Shown here one piece after another: positions 1 through 8,205 of a DNA stretch of 64,000 bases; the stretch's first letter is position 1; each line of letters starts with the position of its first letter. Below the pieces are notes generated by a model. It had not been told where the DNA came from and did no database searches. It saw only the letters and a program-made list of their open reading frames with translations. This stretch comes from Mycobacterium aquaticum. GTDB taxonomy: Bacteria; Actinomycetota; Actinomycetes; Mycobacteriales; Mycobacteriaceae. Both the position numbers and the translations under genes were made by a program. The stretch spans positions 124,001 through 188,000 of the forward strand of contig NZ_MVHF01000010.1 in assembly GCF_002086485.1 (NCBI RefSeq), in the 5' to 3' direction.

Positions 1-278
1 GTCCACGCGTCGGCGGTGATCTCCGAAATCGGCACCATCTCGTAGTAGCCGGCGGCGGTGACCAACGCCTCGATCGGGCCGAGCTCGGCACGGACGACAC
101 CGATGGCTTCGCGGACCTGAGCAGCTTCGGAAATGTCTGCCGTCACGGACAATTCGGGGATGTCGGCGGGCCGCAGGTCCAGCCCCGCGACCGTCCACCC
201 GTGCTCTGCAAGCTCGGCACTGATGGCAGCGCCGATGCCCGATGCCGCACCCGTCACCACCGCGACCCGCGGGCTCAC
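1..278 (-). CDS. Short-chain dehydrogenase/reductase (SDR), C-terminal part outside window
   Basis: NAD(P)-dependent oxidoreductase of the SDR family; only about the first 92 residues lie in the window. Translating the reverse strand from a GTG at 278 gives a beta strand followed by the TGAASGIGAA glycine-rich dinucleotide-binding loop near residues 9-18, then a conserved aspartate (GLDLRP) ending the second strand, and an AAGYYE stretch matching the SDR NNAG position. The GTG start overlaps the stop of the upstream permease by four bases (GTGA), so the two genes are translationally coupled. The substrate cannot be read; it may be a step in catabolism of the compound imported by the permease. 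The catalytic YxxxK lies beyond the window edge. Confidence 0.85.
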   Translation of the reverse strand, partial: MSPRVAVVTGAASGIGAAISAELAEHGWTVAGLDLRPADIPELSVTADISEAAQVREAIGVVRAELGPIEALVTAAGYYEMVPISEITADAW

Positions 279-1744
279 AGCTGTGCCTGCTGTTCGAGCC
301 GCAAGCGGTCGGCCACCGGTTCGGCGATGCGGCGGCGCAGGCTCACGTAGATCACCGCGCCGATCGCTCCGAGCACCACGGTGGTGATGACCATGCTCCA
401 GTTGATGTACCACGGCTGGCCCGGCTGCACCCGGGGCCACACGACGTTGATCGTCTGGACCACGATCCACACCGCGGCGCAGTATGTGATCGGCGCTCCC
501 CAGCGCCCGAGGGTGAACACCCCTGGCGTCCAGCGGCCCGTCAACCGGGCCCACGCCGCACCCAGCACCGGGATACCGAAGGCGATGTAGAAGCCGATGA
601 CCGTGAAGTTGACCAGGATGTTGTAGAAGTTGGAGCCGGCGAGCAGCACCAGCGCGATCGCCACGACAGCCGTGAGACCGATGGCGTTGATCGGCATGCG
701 CTCCGGCCCGGCCAGCTTGCTGAACAGTTTGGACGACGGCAACCCGCGGTCGCGCGCAGCACCCCAGATGCACCGGGACACCGCTGCCTGCACCGCCAGG
801 AAGCTGGAGATGAAGCCGATGACGAACATGATGAGCAGCGGTTTGGCGACCCCGGATCCCAGATGTGCGGTCAGGGTGCCTGCGACCGGGTCGCCGGTCT
901 GCTCGGTGAGTACCTGATCGAGATTGGGTATGGCCAAAATCAATGCGGCACTGGAGAACATGACGATCAGGCCGACGCCGAACAGGCTGCCGATGATGGC
1001 CTTGGGCACGTTGCGGGCGGGGTCGTCGACCTCTTCGGCGATGGAACCCGCCGACTCGAACCCCACGAAGGCCCAGCCGGCGTAAGCGATGGCCAGCAGC
1101 ATCGGCCCCGACATCCAGCCCCCCGAGCCGGGCAACCCGTGCAGCAGTGCGGAGAACGGGTTCTCGCGATAGAAGATCAGCAGCACGATGCCCAGCCCGA
1201 CCGATCCGAGGATTTCGCACGTGATGCTGGCGATCACCATCACCTTCAGCACCCGCCGGCCGATCATGTTGGTGGCGGTGCCGATCGCGATGATGGCGAT
1301 GGCCACCAGCGTGGTGGTCCACCGGCTGCGTTCCTCGATGCCCAGCACTTCGAGGAGGAATCCGGCGGCGGCATAGGCCAGCGTCGAGAGCGCGATGGTC
1401 AAGCCCCACATGTAGGCCCATGCGGCGGTCCACCCCGCGGTGGTGCCGCGAACGTGGCGCGCCCACTGATACACGCTGCCGGCGTACGGCCATCGTGAGG
1501 ACAGCTCGCCGAACACGGCTGCCACCGCCAGCTGGCCGACCAGCACGATCGGGAACGCCCAGAAGAACCGGGGCCCGGCGGTGAACAGGCCCAGCGTGAA
1601 GATCGCGTAGAGCGCCACGATCGGTGATACGTCGGCGAAGGCGAGGGAGAACGCCGAGCGGAGCGTGAAACCGCGATTGAGTTTTTCGACCTCATGGTGC
1701 GGTGGTTCGGCCGGGGCTTTGTGACTTCGGGTGTCCGGACGCAT
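275..1744 (-). CDS. APC-superfamily amino acid/amine permease
   Basis: Secondary transporter of about 489 residues with roughly 12 hydrophobic segments, the usual size for the APC family. The N-terminal part has the typical TM1 pattern (LRSAFSLAFADVSPIVALYAI), and YAGWAFVGFESAGSIAEEVDDP near residues 215-240 is the usual TM6 'GFE..A..AEE..DP' signature of amino acid permeases. An ATG at 1744 follows a GAGGAG ribosome site at good spacing. It is divergent from a PucR regulator 117 bases away and overlaps the downstream dehydrogenase, suggesting one regulated uptake and catabolism unit. Substrate (amino acid, polyamine or other amine) is not determinable here. Confidence 0.9.
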   Translation of the reverse strand: MRPDTRSHKAPAEPPHHEVEKLNRGFTLRSAFSLAFADVSPIVALYAIFTLGLFTAGPRFFWAFPIVLVGQLAVAAVFGELSSRWPYAGSVYQWARHVRGTTAGWTAAWAYMWGLTIALSTLAYAAAGFLLEVLGIEERSRWTTTLVAIAIIAIGTATNMIGRRVLKVMVIASITCEILGSVGLGIVLLIFYRENPFSALLHGLPGSGGWMSGPMLLAIAYAGWAFVGFESAGSIAEEVDDPARNVPKAIIGSLFGVGLIVMFSSAALILAIPNLDQVLTEQTGDPVAGTLTAHLGSGVAKPLLIMFVIGFISSFLAVQAAVSRCIWGAARDRGLPSSKLFSKLAGPERMPINAIGLTAVVAIALVLLAGSNFYNILVNFTVIGFYIAFGIPVLGAAWARLTGRWTPGVFTLGRWGAPITYCAAVWIVVQTINVVWPRVQPGQPWYINWSMVITTVVLGAIGAVIYVSLRRRIAEPVADRLRLEQQAQL

Positions 1745-1861
1745 GGGGCGCTCCTCACAGAAGGTGTTGAGGCTTGACTATGCAGCGGTCGTGCATCCGC
1801 GTGAATACTCAGTCAGTATGAATTCGTAGACATCAATCAGCCTTGAGTACGGGAGAGATGC
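1745..1861. promoter_or_regulatory. Divergent promoter region between permease and pucR-like gene
   Basis: This 117-base gap separates the divergent permease and PucR regulator and must carry both promoters. It is richer in A/T than the genes (around 1800-1845, with a run reading ATACTCAGTCAGTATGAAT). The segment contains the imperfect inverted repeat ATACT-CAGTC-AGTAT (1806-1820), a candidate operator for the PucR protein. The assignment rests on position and symmetry only. Confidence 0.4.
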
Positions 1862-3367
1862 ATGGGGCCGACGGTGCTCGATCTCATCGAGATGCCGCAC
1901 TTGCGCCTGAAGCTGCGTGCGGGCGGTAAGGGCGTCGACAGGCACGTGACCTGGGCCCAAGCGTCCGATCTGAACACTCCCTGGGAGTGGATGACCGGCG
2001 GAGAGCTGTTGATGAAGAACGGCCGCACCCTGCCCGCCGACGTCGAGTCCCAGATCGCGCTCCTGCGCGCGTTGTCCGATACCGGTACCGCAGGCCTGGT
2101 GCTCGGCATGGACCCCGACACCCCGGAACTGCAACAGGACGCCGTCGATGTTGCCGACCAGCTGGGCCTGCCGATCCTCATCGCCCCGTTCTCGGCGGGG
2201 TTCACCACGATCGGGCGGGCTGTCGCCGAGGCCAACATGTCCGACGAGGGTCGGCGGCTCGCCATGACCGAACGCGTCTATACGCTGATCCAGCGGTCGG
2301 TGCTCAATCCCGGCAAGGGCGGGATCCTCGACCAGTTCTCCCGGGAATTGCGTTGTCGGCTGGCCCTTCTCGACGGTGAGACCGGCATTGCGGTGCTCGA
2401 CGGCAGTGCCGAGCCGCCCGAGAAACTGCGGCGCGCGGTGGTCGATCTCATCGCGCAACGCGGCGGGATGCTTCCCGGAGTTCTGCACCTGGACGCCGAC
2501 GGCTTCCGCGGCCAGATCGTGGAGGTCCCCGATCCGGATCCGACGGTCCTGGTGACCTACGACTTCCGCGGCACACCGCCAGACCTCGTGGTCCTGCAAC
2601 ACGTGGCCACCGCTGCGGGGGTGCTTCTGGTGCAACAGGGCATCCGCCGTGAACATAGGCGCAGGCTTGGTGCCGAGACCTTGGCCAATCTGATCGATCT
2701 GCGGTTGGGCGAACACGAGTTGTCGCGCCAGCTCGACCAGGCTGGGTTACCCGCGGAACGTTGTGTCCTCGTGGCGGTGCAAGGCGGCAGCAGCACCGGA
2801 GAACGCGATCTGCATCTGAGTCTCGATCGCCACCGGATCTCGCACCTGCTGTTGCGCCGGGCCGGATTGCTCTATGCGTTGCTGCCGGCAGGGCCCCAAT
2901 CCGTGGCAGTGCTGCGTCGCCGACTGGGACCTGATGCACTGATCGGGATCAGCGATCCGCTCGTGGCCGCCGGACGGGCGCCTGCGGCCGTCCGGGAAGC
3001 CAACTGGGCCGTGCGCGACGCCGCCAACATGGCGGAGCACCAGTGTCATTACGCCGACGCGACGCTGCTGTCGGTCCTGCGTGACGCTGACGAAGCACAG
3101 CTCGTCGTGGACCGGGTCCTCGGCGACTTGCTGGCCTACGACGCCGAACACGGCACCACGCTCGTCGAGACGCTCGACACGTTTCTGCGGCTCGACAAGT
3201 CGTGGCAGCACACGGCCAACGAGGTCGGGGTGCATCGCCAGACGGTTGCCTATCGGCTGCGGCGCATCGAAGAGATCACCGGCCGCAACCTCGCCGCCAC
3301 AGCCCATACCGCCGAACTGTGGCTGGCGCTGCGGGCCCGTGATCTCGTCGTGGCACCGGGTGCGTGA
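1862..3367 (+). CDS. PucR-family transcriptional regulator
   Basis: DNA-binding regulator of 501 residues. Residues about 1-120 match the PucR N-terminal ligand-sensing domain (VLDLIEMPHLRLKLRAGG, then WMTGGELLM, the usual W..GGEL.L pattern). The C-terminal end (about 430-485) carries the PucR helix-turn-helix: TLVETLDTFLRLDKSWQHTA followed by NEVGVHRQTVAYRLRRIEEI. The middle is a GGDEF-like spacer typical of the family. Its divergent position next to the permease suggests that it controls uptake and breakdown of the transported compound. The ATG at 1862 is preceded by a GGGAGAG ribosome site. Confidence 0.9.
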   Translation: MGPTVLDLIEMPHLRLKLRAGGKGVDRHVTWAQASDLNTPWEWMTGGELLMKNGRTLPADVESQIALLRALSDTGTAGLVLGMDPDTPELQQDAVDVADQLGLPILIAPFSAGFTTIGRAVAEANMSDEGRRLAMTERVYTLIQRSVLNPGKGGILDQFSRELRCRLALLDGETGIAVLDGSAEPPEKLRRAVVDLIAQRGGMLPGVLHLDADGFRGQIVEVPDPDPTVLVTYDFRGTPPDLVVLQHVATAAGVLLVQQGIRREHRRRLGAETLANLIDLRLGEHELSRQLDQAGLPAERCVLVAVQGGSSTGERDLHLSLDRHRISHLLLRRAGLLYALLPAGPQSVAVLRRRLGPDALIGISDPLVAAGRAPAAVREANWAVRDAANMAEHQCHYADATLLSVLRDADEAQLVVDRVLGDLLAYDAEHGTTLVETLDTFLRLDKSWQHTANEVGVHRQTVAYRLRRIEEITGRNLAATAHTAELWLALRARDLVVAPGA

Positions 3368-3415
3368 GCGGCAGCGGGTGGCCGCCAGGAAGTAACGCCT
3401 GTTACATTCCACGTC

Positions 3416-3970
3416 GTGACAGCAGAACGCGACGCGGTTGTGCGCTGGCTCGTACTGGTGGTGCGGGTCCCGGCGGAGCCCTCGCGTCATCGGGTCGCGG
3501 TCTGGCGGGAACTGCGCCGCGTCGGCGCACTGCAGATCGGCCAGGGCGTATGGGTGGTGCCGAATGTGCCGGTGTTCGCCGAGGGCGTCGCGCGCGTGAC
3601 CGAGTTGGCCCGACGCGGCGAAGGTGAGGTGCTGATGCTTGACGCCGCCGGACATCAGGAGCCCGACGCGGAGCGGCTCGAAGCCATGTTCACTGCCGAA
3701 CGCGCCGAAGAATGGTCGGAATTCCTTTCCGACTGTGCGGGTTTTGACGCGGAGATCGACAAGGAGATCGCCAAGGGCAAGTTCACCATGGCCGAACTCG
3801 AGGAAGAGGAGCAGAGCCTGGAGCGCTTACGCCGCTGGCATCGCGACATCAAAGCCCGGGATGTGTTCGGCGCAACGGCTGCCCCGGAGGCCGATCAGCA
3901 GCTCAAGCACTGCGCCGACCGCTTGGCCGACTACACCGAACGGGTCTTCGCGGCCCTGCACCAGATGTGA
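3416..3970 (+). CDS. ChrB-like N-terminal-domain protein
   Basis: Soluble protein of 184 residues resembling the N-terminal domain of ChrB, the chromate-resistance regulator. The opening WLVLVVRVPAEPSRHRVAVW followed by RELRRVGALQIGQGVWVVP is the characteristic PaaX/ChrB-like fold start. The C-terminal half is acidic and helical (EELEEEEQSLERLRRWHRDI-like segment near residues 120-145). No chrA chromate transporter is next to it, so a chromate role is not supported by context. The GTG at 3416 is the first start in frame. Sixteen bases separate it from the PAP2 gene, suggesting an operon with the phosphatase and the MFS transporter. Confidence 0.75.
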   Translation: MTAERDAVVRWLVLVVRVPAEPSRHRVAVWRELRRVGALQIGQGVWVVPNVPVFAEGVARVTELARRGEGEVLMLDAAGHQEPDAERLEAMFTAERAEEWSEFLSDCAGFDAEIDKEIAKGKFTMAELEEEEQSLERLRRWHRDIKARDVFGATAAPEADQQLKHCADRLADYTERVFAALHQM

Positions 3971-3986
3971 AACCGGAGTCTGCACC

Positions 3987-4601
3987 GTGACCATGGACAG
4001 CCGAATCTTCTACGCCATCAACCACTTTTCCCGTGACACCCCGTGGCTGCACCCGATCGTGTCCGGCTACGCCGCCTACGGCGTCGTGCTGTTCGCGGCG
4101 CTGCTGCTGGCCGGATGGTGGAGTGCCCGCAGAGCTGCCGATCCGGTTCGTATGGTCGCGGCGGTGTGGGCTCCGGTGGGGATGCTCGTCGCCCTGGCGT
4201 TGAACCAGCCGGTTGCCGCGGCCGTGAACGAGACCCGGCCATGTCAGGCACTTCACGACATCGTGGTACTGCACTGCAACACCGATCCCGGATTCCCCAG
4301 CGACCACGCTGTCATGGCCGGTGCCGTCACTGCCGGGTTATGGCTGGTGCGTTGGCGTCTCGGTGTTCTCGCCGCAGTCGCGGCAGCCGTGATGGCGTTC
4401 AGTCGGGTGTACATCGGTGCGCACTATCCGCAGGACGTCCTGGCGGGAGTGGTGTTCGGAGCTGTGGTCAGCATCGCCGGGTACATTCTGCTGCGGCCTC
4501 TCTTGCGGCGCGTGCTCGCGATGATCGCCGCCACCCCACTGGGCATACTGCTCGTCCCACGAGACCCGAAAAGTGCTGTGCCACAGAAGCGGTCGGCATG
4601 A
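3987..4601 (+). CDS. PAP2-superfamily phosphatase (undecaprenyl-diphosphatase-like)
   Basis: Membrane phosphatase of 204 residues with about five or six hydrophobic helices. All three parts of the PAP2 acid phosphatase signature are visible: NETRP (motif 1), GFPSDHAVMAG (motif 2, with Asp in place of the usual Gly of PSGH) and SRVYIGAHYPQDVLAG (motif 3, with the catalytic His and Asp). The size and motif spacing resemble BcrC-type undecaprenyl pyrophosphatases acting on the outer face of the membrane, but other lipid phosphates are possible. GTG at 3987 is chosen because GGAG lies eight bases upstream; an in-frame ATG at 3993 is the alternative. The stop overlaps the next ATG (ATGA). Confidence 0.85.
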   Translation: MTMDSRIFYAINHFSRDTPWLHPIVSGYAAYGVVLFAALLLAGWWSARRAADPVRMVAAVWAPVGMLVALALNQPVAAAVNETRPCQALHDIVVLHCNTDPGFPSDHAVMAGAVTAGLWLVRWRLGVLAAVAAAVMAFSRVYIGAHYPQDVLAGVVFGAVVSIAGYILLRPLLRRVLAMIAATPLGILLVPRDPKSAVPQKRSA

Positions 4602-5782
4602 GTACGGGCGCTGACGCACGCATTCCTCGGGCCCGATTTCTGCCGCTGTACGCCGCGGGTTTCGTCACCGCGTTCGGGGCGCACAGCATTGCTGCCAGCC
4701 TCGCCGGTTATACAGAGGCCGAGCACACCAGTCTGCTCACACTGGGGTTGCTGCTTGCCGTGTACGACGGCGCGGAAGTCCTGCTCAAACCGGTGTTCGG
4801 AACGCTGGCGGACCGCGTCGGCGCGCGCCCCGTGTTGCTCGGGGGTCTGGTGGCGTTCGCGCTGGCGTCCGCCGCGTTCGTGCTGGCGGGAAGCCCCGGC
4901 CTGATCGGGCTGGCACGGTTCGGCCAGGGCGCCGCGGCCGCCGCCTTCTCGCCAGCGGCCGGCGCGATGCTGGCTCGGCTGACGCCGGCCACCGCACACG
5001 GGCGCGCCTATGGCAGCTATGGCGCATGGAAAGGGCTCGGGTACACCGTGGGTCCGGTTCTGGGTGGCGTTCTGATCGCGGTGGGTGGATACCGACTGCT
5101 GTTCAGCACCTTGGCGGTGCTGGCGGCCCTCGTGGCGGGCTGGGCGCTCGTCATGGTGCCGGCCGTCGAGGTGCTGCCGAAGAAGCGCCAGACCGTTGTG
5201 GACTTGGCGCGTCGCCTGACCGGAGGCAGTTTCTTGCGCCCTACCGCCGCTTTGGCCGGCGCCACCGCAGCGCTGGCCGTCGGTGTCGGATTTCTGCCGG
5301 CGATCGGTGCCGGCCACGGGCTGGGCCCCTTGGCCACGGGCGCGGTGGTATCGGTTTTGGCGGCCACTGCCGCGCTGATCCAGCCGAGAGTGGGACGCGC
5401 GCGGGACGCCGGGCGGCTGCGAGACCGGGCAGGCATGACACTCGGCCTGTTGTTGACTGCCGCCGGAATCGCGGTCGCCACTGTGGTGCCGGGGCTGGGA
5501 GGCATCCTGCTGGCGGCGGTGACCATCGGAGCCGGCACCGGGCTCATCACCCCGCTCGGCTTCGCGCACCTGGCACAGAGCAGTCCGCCCGAACGGCTCG
5601 GCCAGACCATGGGATCTGCGGAGATCGGACGTGAGCTCGGTGATGCCGGGGGACCGCTGCTCGTCGGTGCCGTCGCCACCGCGTTGACGTTGAACGCCGG
5701 AATGCTGGCAATCAGCCTGGTGCTTGCCGCGCTGGCTGTTCTCGTCGGGGCACCCAGATCGAGGCGGCCCGCCGAGGCGTAG
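4598..5782 (+). CDS. MFS transporter
   Basis: Major facilitator of 394 residues with 12 predicted hydrophobic helices in two halves. The loop between helices 2 and 3 carries the MFS motif A form GTLADRVGARPVLLGG, and helix 4 has LARFGQGAAAAAFSPAAGAM, typical of drug/metabolite exporters. It overlaps the PAP2 gene by four bases (ATGA), so it is the third gene of the same transcript. The substrate is unknown. The gene ends six bases from the end of the convergent nmtR-like gene, leaving no room for a separate terminator. Confidence 0.88.
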   Translation: MSTGADARIPRARFLPLYAAGFVTAFGAHSIAASLAGYTEAEHTSLLTLGLLLAVYDGAEVLLKPVFGTLADRVGARPVLLGGLVAFALASAAFVLAGSPGLIGLARFGQGAAAAAFSPAAGAMLARLTPATAHGRAYGSYGAWKGLGYTVGPVLGGVLIAVGGYRLLFSTLAVLAALVAGWALVMVPAVEVLPKKRQTVVDLARRLTGGSFLRPTAALAGATAALAVGVGFLPAIGAGHGLGPLATGAVVSVLAATAALIQPRVGRARDAGRLRDRAGMTLGLLLTAAGIAVATVVPGLGGILLAAVTIGAGTGLITPLGFAHLAQSSPPERLGQTMGSAEIGRELGDAGGPLLVGAVATALTLNAGMLAISLVLAALAVLVGAPRSRRPAEA

Positions 5783-5788
5783 CTGCGC

Positions 5789-6151
5789 TCAACCGGCGTC
5801 GGTGGTGCGGTCGGTGAGGCCGAGTCGCAGGTGTTCGCTGTGGTAGACGGCTTCGTCGAGCAGTTGGGCGACGTGGTTGTCATACAGGCTGTAGACGATG
5901 CTGCGGCCGGAGCGGGTTCCCGTGACCAACCCCAGATTGCGGAGCAGCCGGAGTTGATGCGAGACCAGGGATTGCTCCAATCCGATGGCGTCGGCCAACT
6001 CCGACACCGAGCACGAGCCCTGGCGCAACTCGGTCAAGATCATCAATCGGCTCGGCGTGGCGAGCGCTTGCAGTGTGGTGGCCACCTGCGCGGCGGCATC
6101 CGCGTCCAGCCGCCCGGCAGGGCGATCACGTCCTTCGACACCGTGGCCCAT
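5789..6151 (-). CDS. nmtR: NmtR-type ArsR/SmtB nickel-cobalt sensing repressor
   Basis: Winged-helix metalloregulator of about 120 residues that should repress the divergent metal ATPase and release DNA when Ni or Co binds. The sequence closely matches M. tuberculosis NmtR as remembered: an N-terminal MGHGVEG, the core ALATPSRLMILTELR, recognition helix LEQSLVSHQLRLLRNLGLV and the alpha-5 metal-site helix DNHVAQLLDEAVYHSEHL. The NmtR ligands are contributed by the N-terminal Gly-His residues and by the Asp/His residues of alpha-5, all present here. The ATG at 6151 is preferred because MGHGVEG is the known NmtR N-terminus; an upstream in-frame ATG at 6226 would add 25 residues unlike the family. 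Confidence 0.93.
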   Translation of the reverse strand: MGHGVEGRDRPAGRLDADAAAQVATTLQALATPSRLMILTELRQGSCSVSELADAIGLEQSLVSHQLRLLRNLGLVTGTRSGRSIVYSLYDNHVAQLLDEAVYHSEHLRLGLTDRTTDAG

Positions 6152-6178
6152 CGTTGTAGTGTACTGAGAGCAACGAAT

Positions 6179-6198
6179 GAAGACATGTTCATGTGTTC
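6179..6198. promoter_or_regulatory. Inverted repeat, candidate NmtR operator
   Basis: GAAGACATG-TT-CATGTGTTC forms an inverted repeat with eight of nine arm positions paired. It lies in the 95-base gap between the divergent nmtR and ctpJ starts, as expected for an ArsR-family operator. Position and symmetry are visible; binding is inferred. Confidence 0.6.
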
Positions 6199-6246
6199 TG
6201 ATATCGTCGCGTCCGTATCTGCTCATCCGTCATTGGAGGTGACGTC

Positions 6247-8205
6247 ATGCCGGCGCTCACGGAGGCCACCCAGCGTGCCACTGTCGCCTCGTCGGCACTT
6301 CCCGGGCGGCGCAGAGTCCTTGACTTGCCCGAAATGCGCTGGGCTGCAGCAGCGTTGGTGCTATTCCTGGTCGGGCTGGCGGTGCAGCTCATGGGTGGCC
6401 CGGCATGGTCCTGGTGGGTGCTCTACCTGGCCAGCTACCTGACCGGTGGTTGGGAACCGGCGCTGGCCGGCCTGCAGGCGTTGCGTGACAAGACCCTCGA
6501 CGTGGATCTGCTGATGGTCGCCGCAGCGATCGGAGCGGCAGCCATCGGGCAGATCACCGACGGGGCACTTTTGATCGTGATCTTTGCGACCTCCGGTGCG
6601 CTGGAGGCACTGGCCACCGCCCGCACCGAGGATGCCGTGCGCGGCCTACTCGACCTCGCGCCCGACAGCGCCACCCGGGTATCCGAGGACGGGCGTGAGG
6701 AGACCGTCAGGGCGGCCGACCTGGAGGTGGGTGATGTGGTGCTGGTGCGGCCCGGGGAGCGCGTCGGCGCCGACGCCACCGTCATCACCGGCGCCAGCGA
6801 GATCGACCAGGCCACCATCACCGGCGAACCGCTGCCGGTCGACAAAGCACCGGGCGACGAGGTGTTCGCGGGCACGCTCAACGGCACTGGGGCGCTGCGG
6901 ATCCGGGTGGACCGCCGAGCCGAGGACTCGGTGGTGGCCCGAATCGCCGCGCTGGTGCACGAGGCCGGCCAGACCAAGGCGCGCACGCAGTTGTTCATCG
7001 AAAAGATCGAGCAGCGCTATTCGATCGGTATGGTCGCGGTCACCATCGCCGTATTCGCGATCCCGCTGCTTCTCGGTGACACCTTGCAGGCAGCGTTGTT
7101 GCGTGCGATGACGTTCATGATCGTCGCCTCGCCGTGTGCCGTGGTGTTGGCGACCATGCCTCCGCTGCTCGCGGCGATCGCCAACGCCGGCCGCCACGGC
7201 GTCCTGGTCAAGTCGGCGGTCGTCATGGAGCAACTCGGCACCACCACCAGGGTCGCGTTCGACAAGACCGGAACCCTGACCCGCGGTATCCCCGAACTCG
7301 CCGAGATCCACGTTCTCACATCAGATATGACCGTTGACGATGTGCTGGTTCTCGCAGCCGCAGCCGAGCATCCCAGCGAGCATCCGCTCGGCGAGGCGAT
7401 TGCGCGCGCGGCGAAGACCCGCGGCCTGCGATGGCCCGACTCCACCGACTTCGTCGCGAAACCAGGGCTCGGCGTCAGCGCGACCGTCGACGGTGCGCGG
7501 ATCACCGTCGTATCGCCAAAAGGGCTGCCGGACAACCTCGACCGGGCGGACGCCGAGGTGGTCGCGCTCGTGCAACAGCGGGGCTGCACCGCGGTCATCG
7601 TGACCGCTGCCGCACGCCCGATCGCGGTGCTGGGCCTGACGGACCAGCTGCGGCCGGACGCCGCCGATGCGGTGGCTGCCGCCGCCCGGCTTACCGGGCG
7701 CACCCCGGTGCTCTTGACCGGCGACAACGAGACCGCCGCAACGATGTTGGGCGACCGGGTGGGCATCACCGATGTCCGCGCGGGGCTACTTCCGCACGAC
7801 AAGGTCGATGCTGTGGCGGAGTTGCAGGCCGACGGAACGCGGTTGGTGATGGTCGGTGACGGCATCAACGACGCACCCGCGTTGGCCGCGGCCCACGCGG
7901 GTGTCGCCATGGGCGGAGCGGGGTCGGATCTGACGTTACAGACCGCGGACGCCGTGGTCATCGGTGACGACCTGAGCGCGGTCTCGACCGTGATCGCGCT
8001 CTCGCGCCGGGCTCGTCGTGTGGTTGTCGCGAATCTGATCATCGCCGCCACATTCATTGCGGTGCTGGTGATCTGGGACCTCACGGCGACGTTGCCGTTG
8101 CCGCTGGGCGTGGCCGGACATGAAGGGTCCACCGTCATCGTGGGGCTGAACGGACTCCGGCTGTTGCGTGGTGCGGCGTGGCGGACCGCAGCGGGCGCGA
8201 CCTGA
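6247..8205 (+). CDS. ctpJ: CtpJ-type P1B-4 metal-transporting ATPase (Co/Ni efflux)
   Basis: Heavy-metal efflux P-type ATPase of 652 residues at the cell membrane. It has the phosphorylation motif DKTGTLT (D339), the membrane metal-site motif SPC (S295-P296-C297), the TITGEP actuator motif, the ATP-site SEHPLG motif, GDGINDAPALAAAH and the C-terminal HEGST motif. SPC together with HEG.T and the lack of an N-terminal CxxC metal-binding domain define the P1B-4 (Co/Ni/Zn) subgroup, matching M. tuberculosis CtpJ. ATG at 6247 follows GGAGGTG. It is divergent from nmtR, the same pairing as Rv3744/Rv3743c. Its 3' end overlaps the convergent mmpL by 71 bases. Confidence 0.93.
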   Translation: MPALTEATQRATVASSALPGRRRVLDLPEMRWAAAALVLFLVGLAVQLMGGPAWSWWVLYLASYLTGGWEPALAGLQALRDKTLDVDLLMVAAAIGAAAIGQITDGALLIVIFATSGALEALATARTEDAVRGLLDLAPDSATRVSEDGREETVRAADLEVGDVVLVRPGERVGADATVITGASEIDQATITGEPLPVDKAPGDEVFAGTLNGTGALRIRVDRRAEDSVVARIAALVHEAGQTKARTQLFIEKIEQRYSIGMVAVTIAVFAIPLLLGDTLQAALLRAMTFMIVASPCAVVLATMPPLLAAIANAGRHGVLVKSAVVMEQLGTTTRVAFDKTGTLTRGIPELAEIHVLTSDMTVDDVLVLAAAAEHPSEHPLGEAIARAAKTRGLRWPDSTDFVAKPGLGVSATVDGARITVVSPKGLPDNLDRADAEVVALVQQRGCTAVIVTAAARPIAVLGLTDQLRPDAADAVAAAARLTGRTPVLLTGDNETAATMLGDRVGITDVRAGLLPHDKVDAVAELQADGTRLVMVGDGINDAPALAAAHAGVAMGGAGSDLTLQTADAVVIGDDLSAVSTVIALSRRARRVVVANLIIAATFIAVLVIWDLTATLPLPLGVAGHEGSTVIVGLNGLRLLRGAAWRTAAGAT

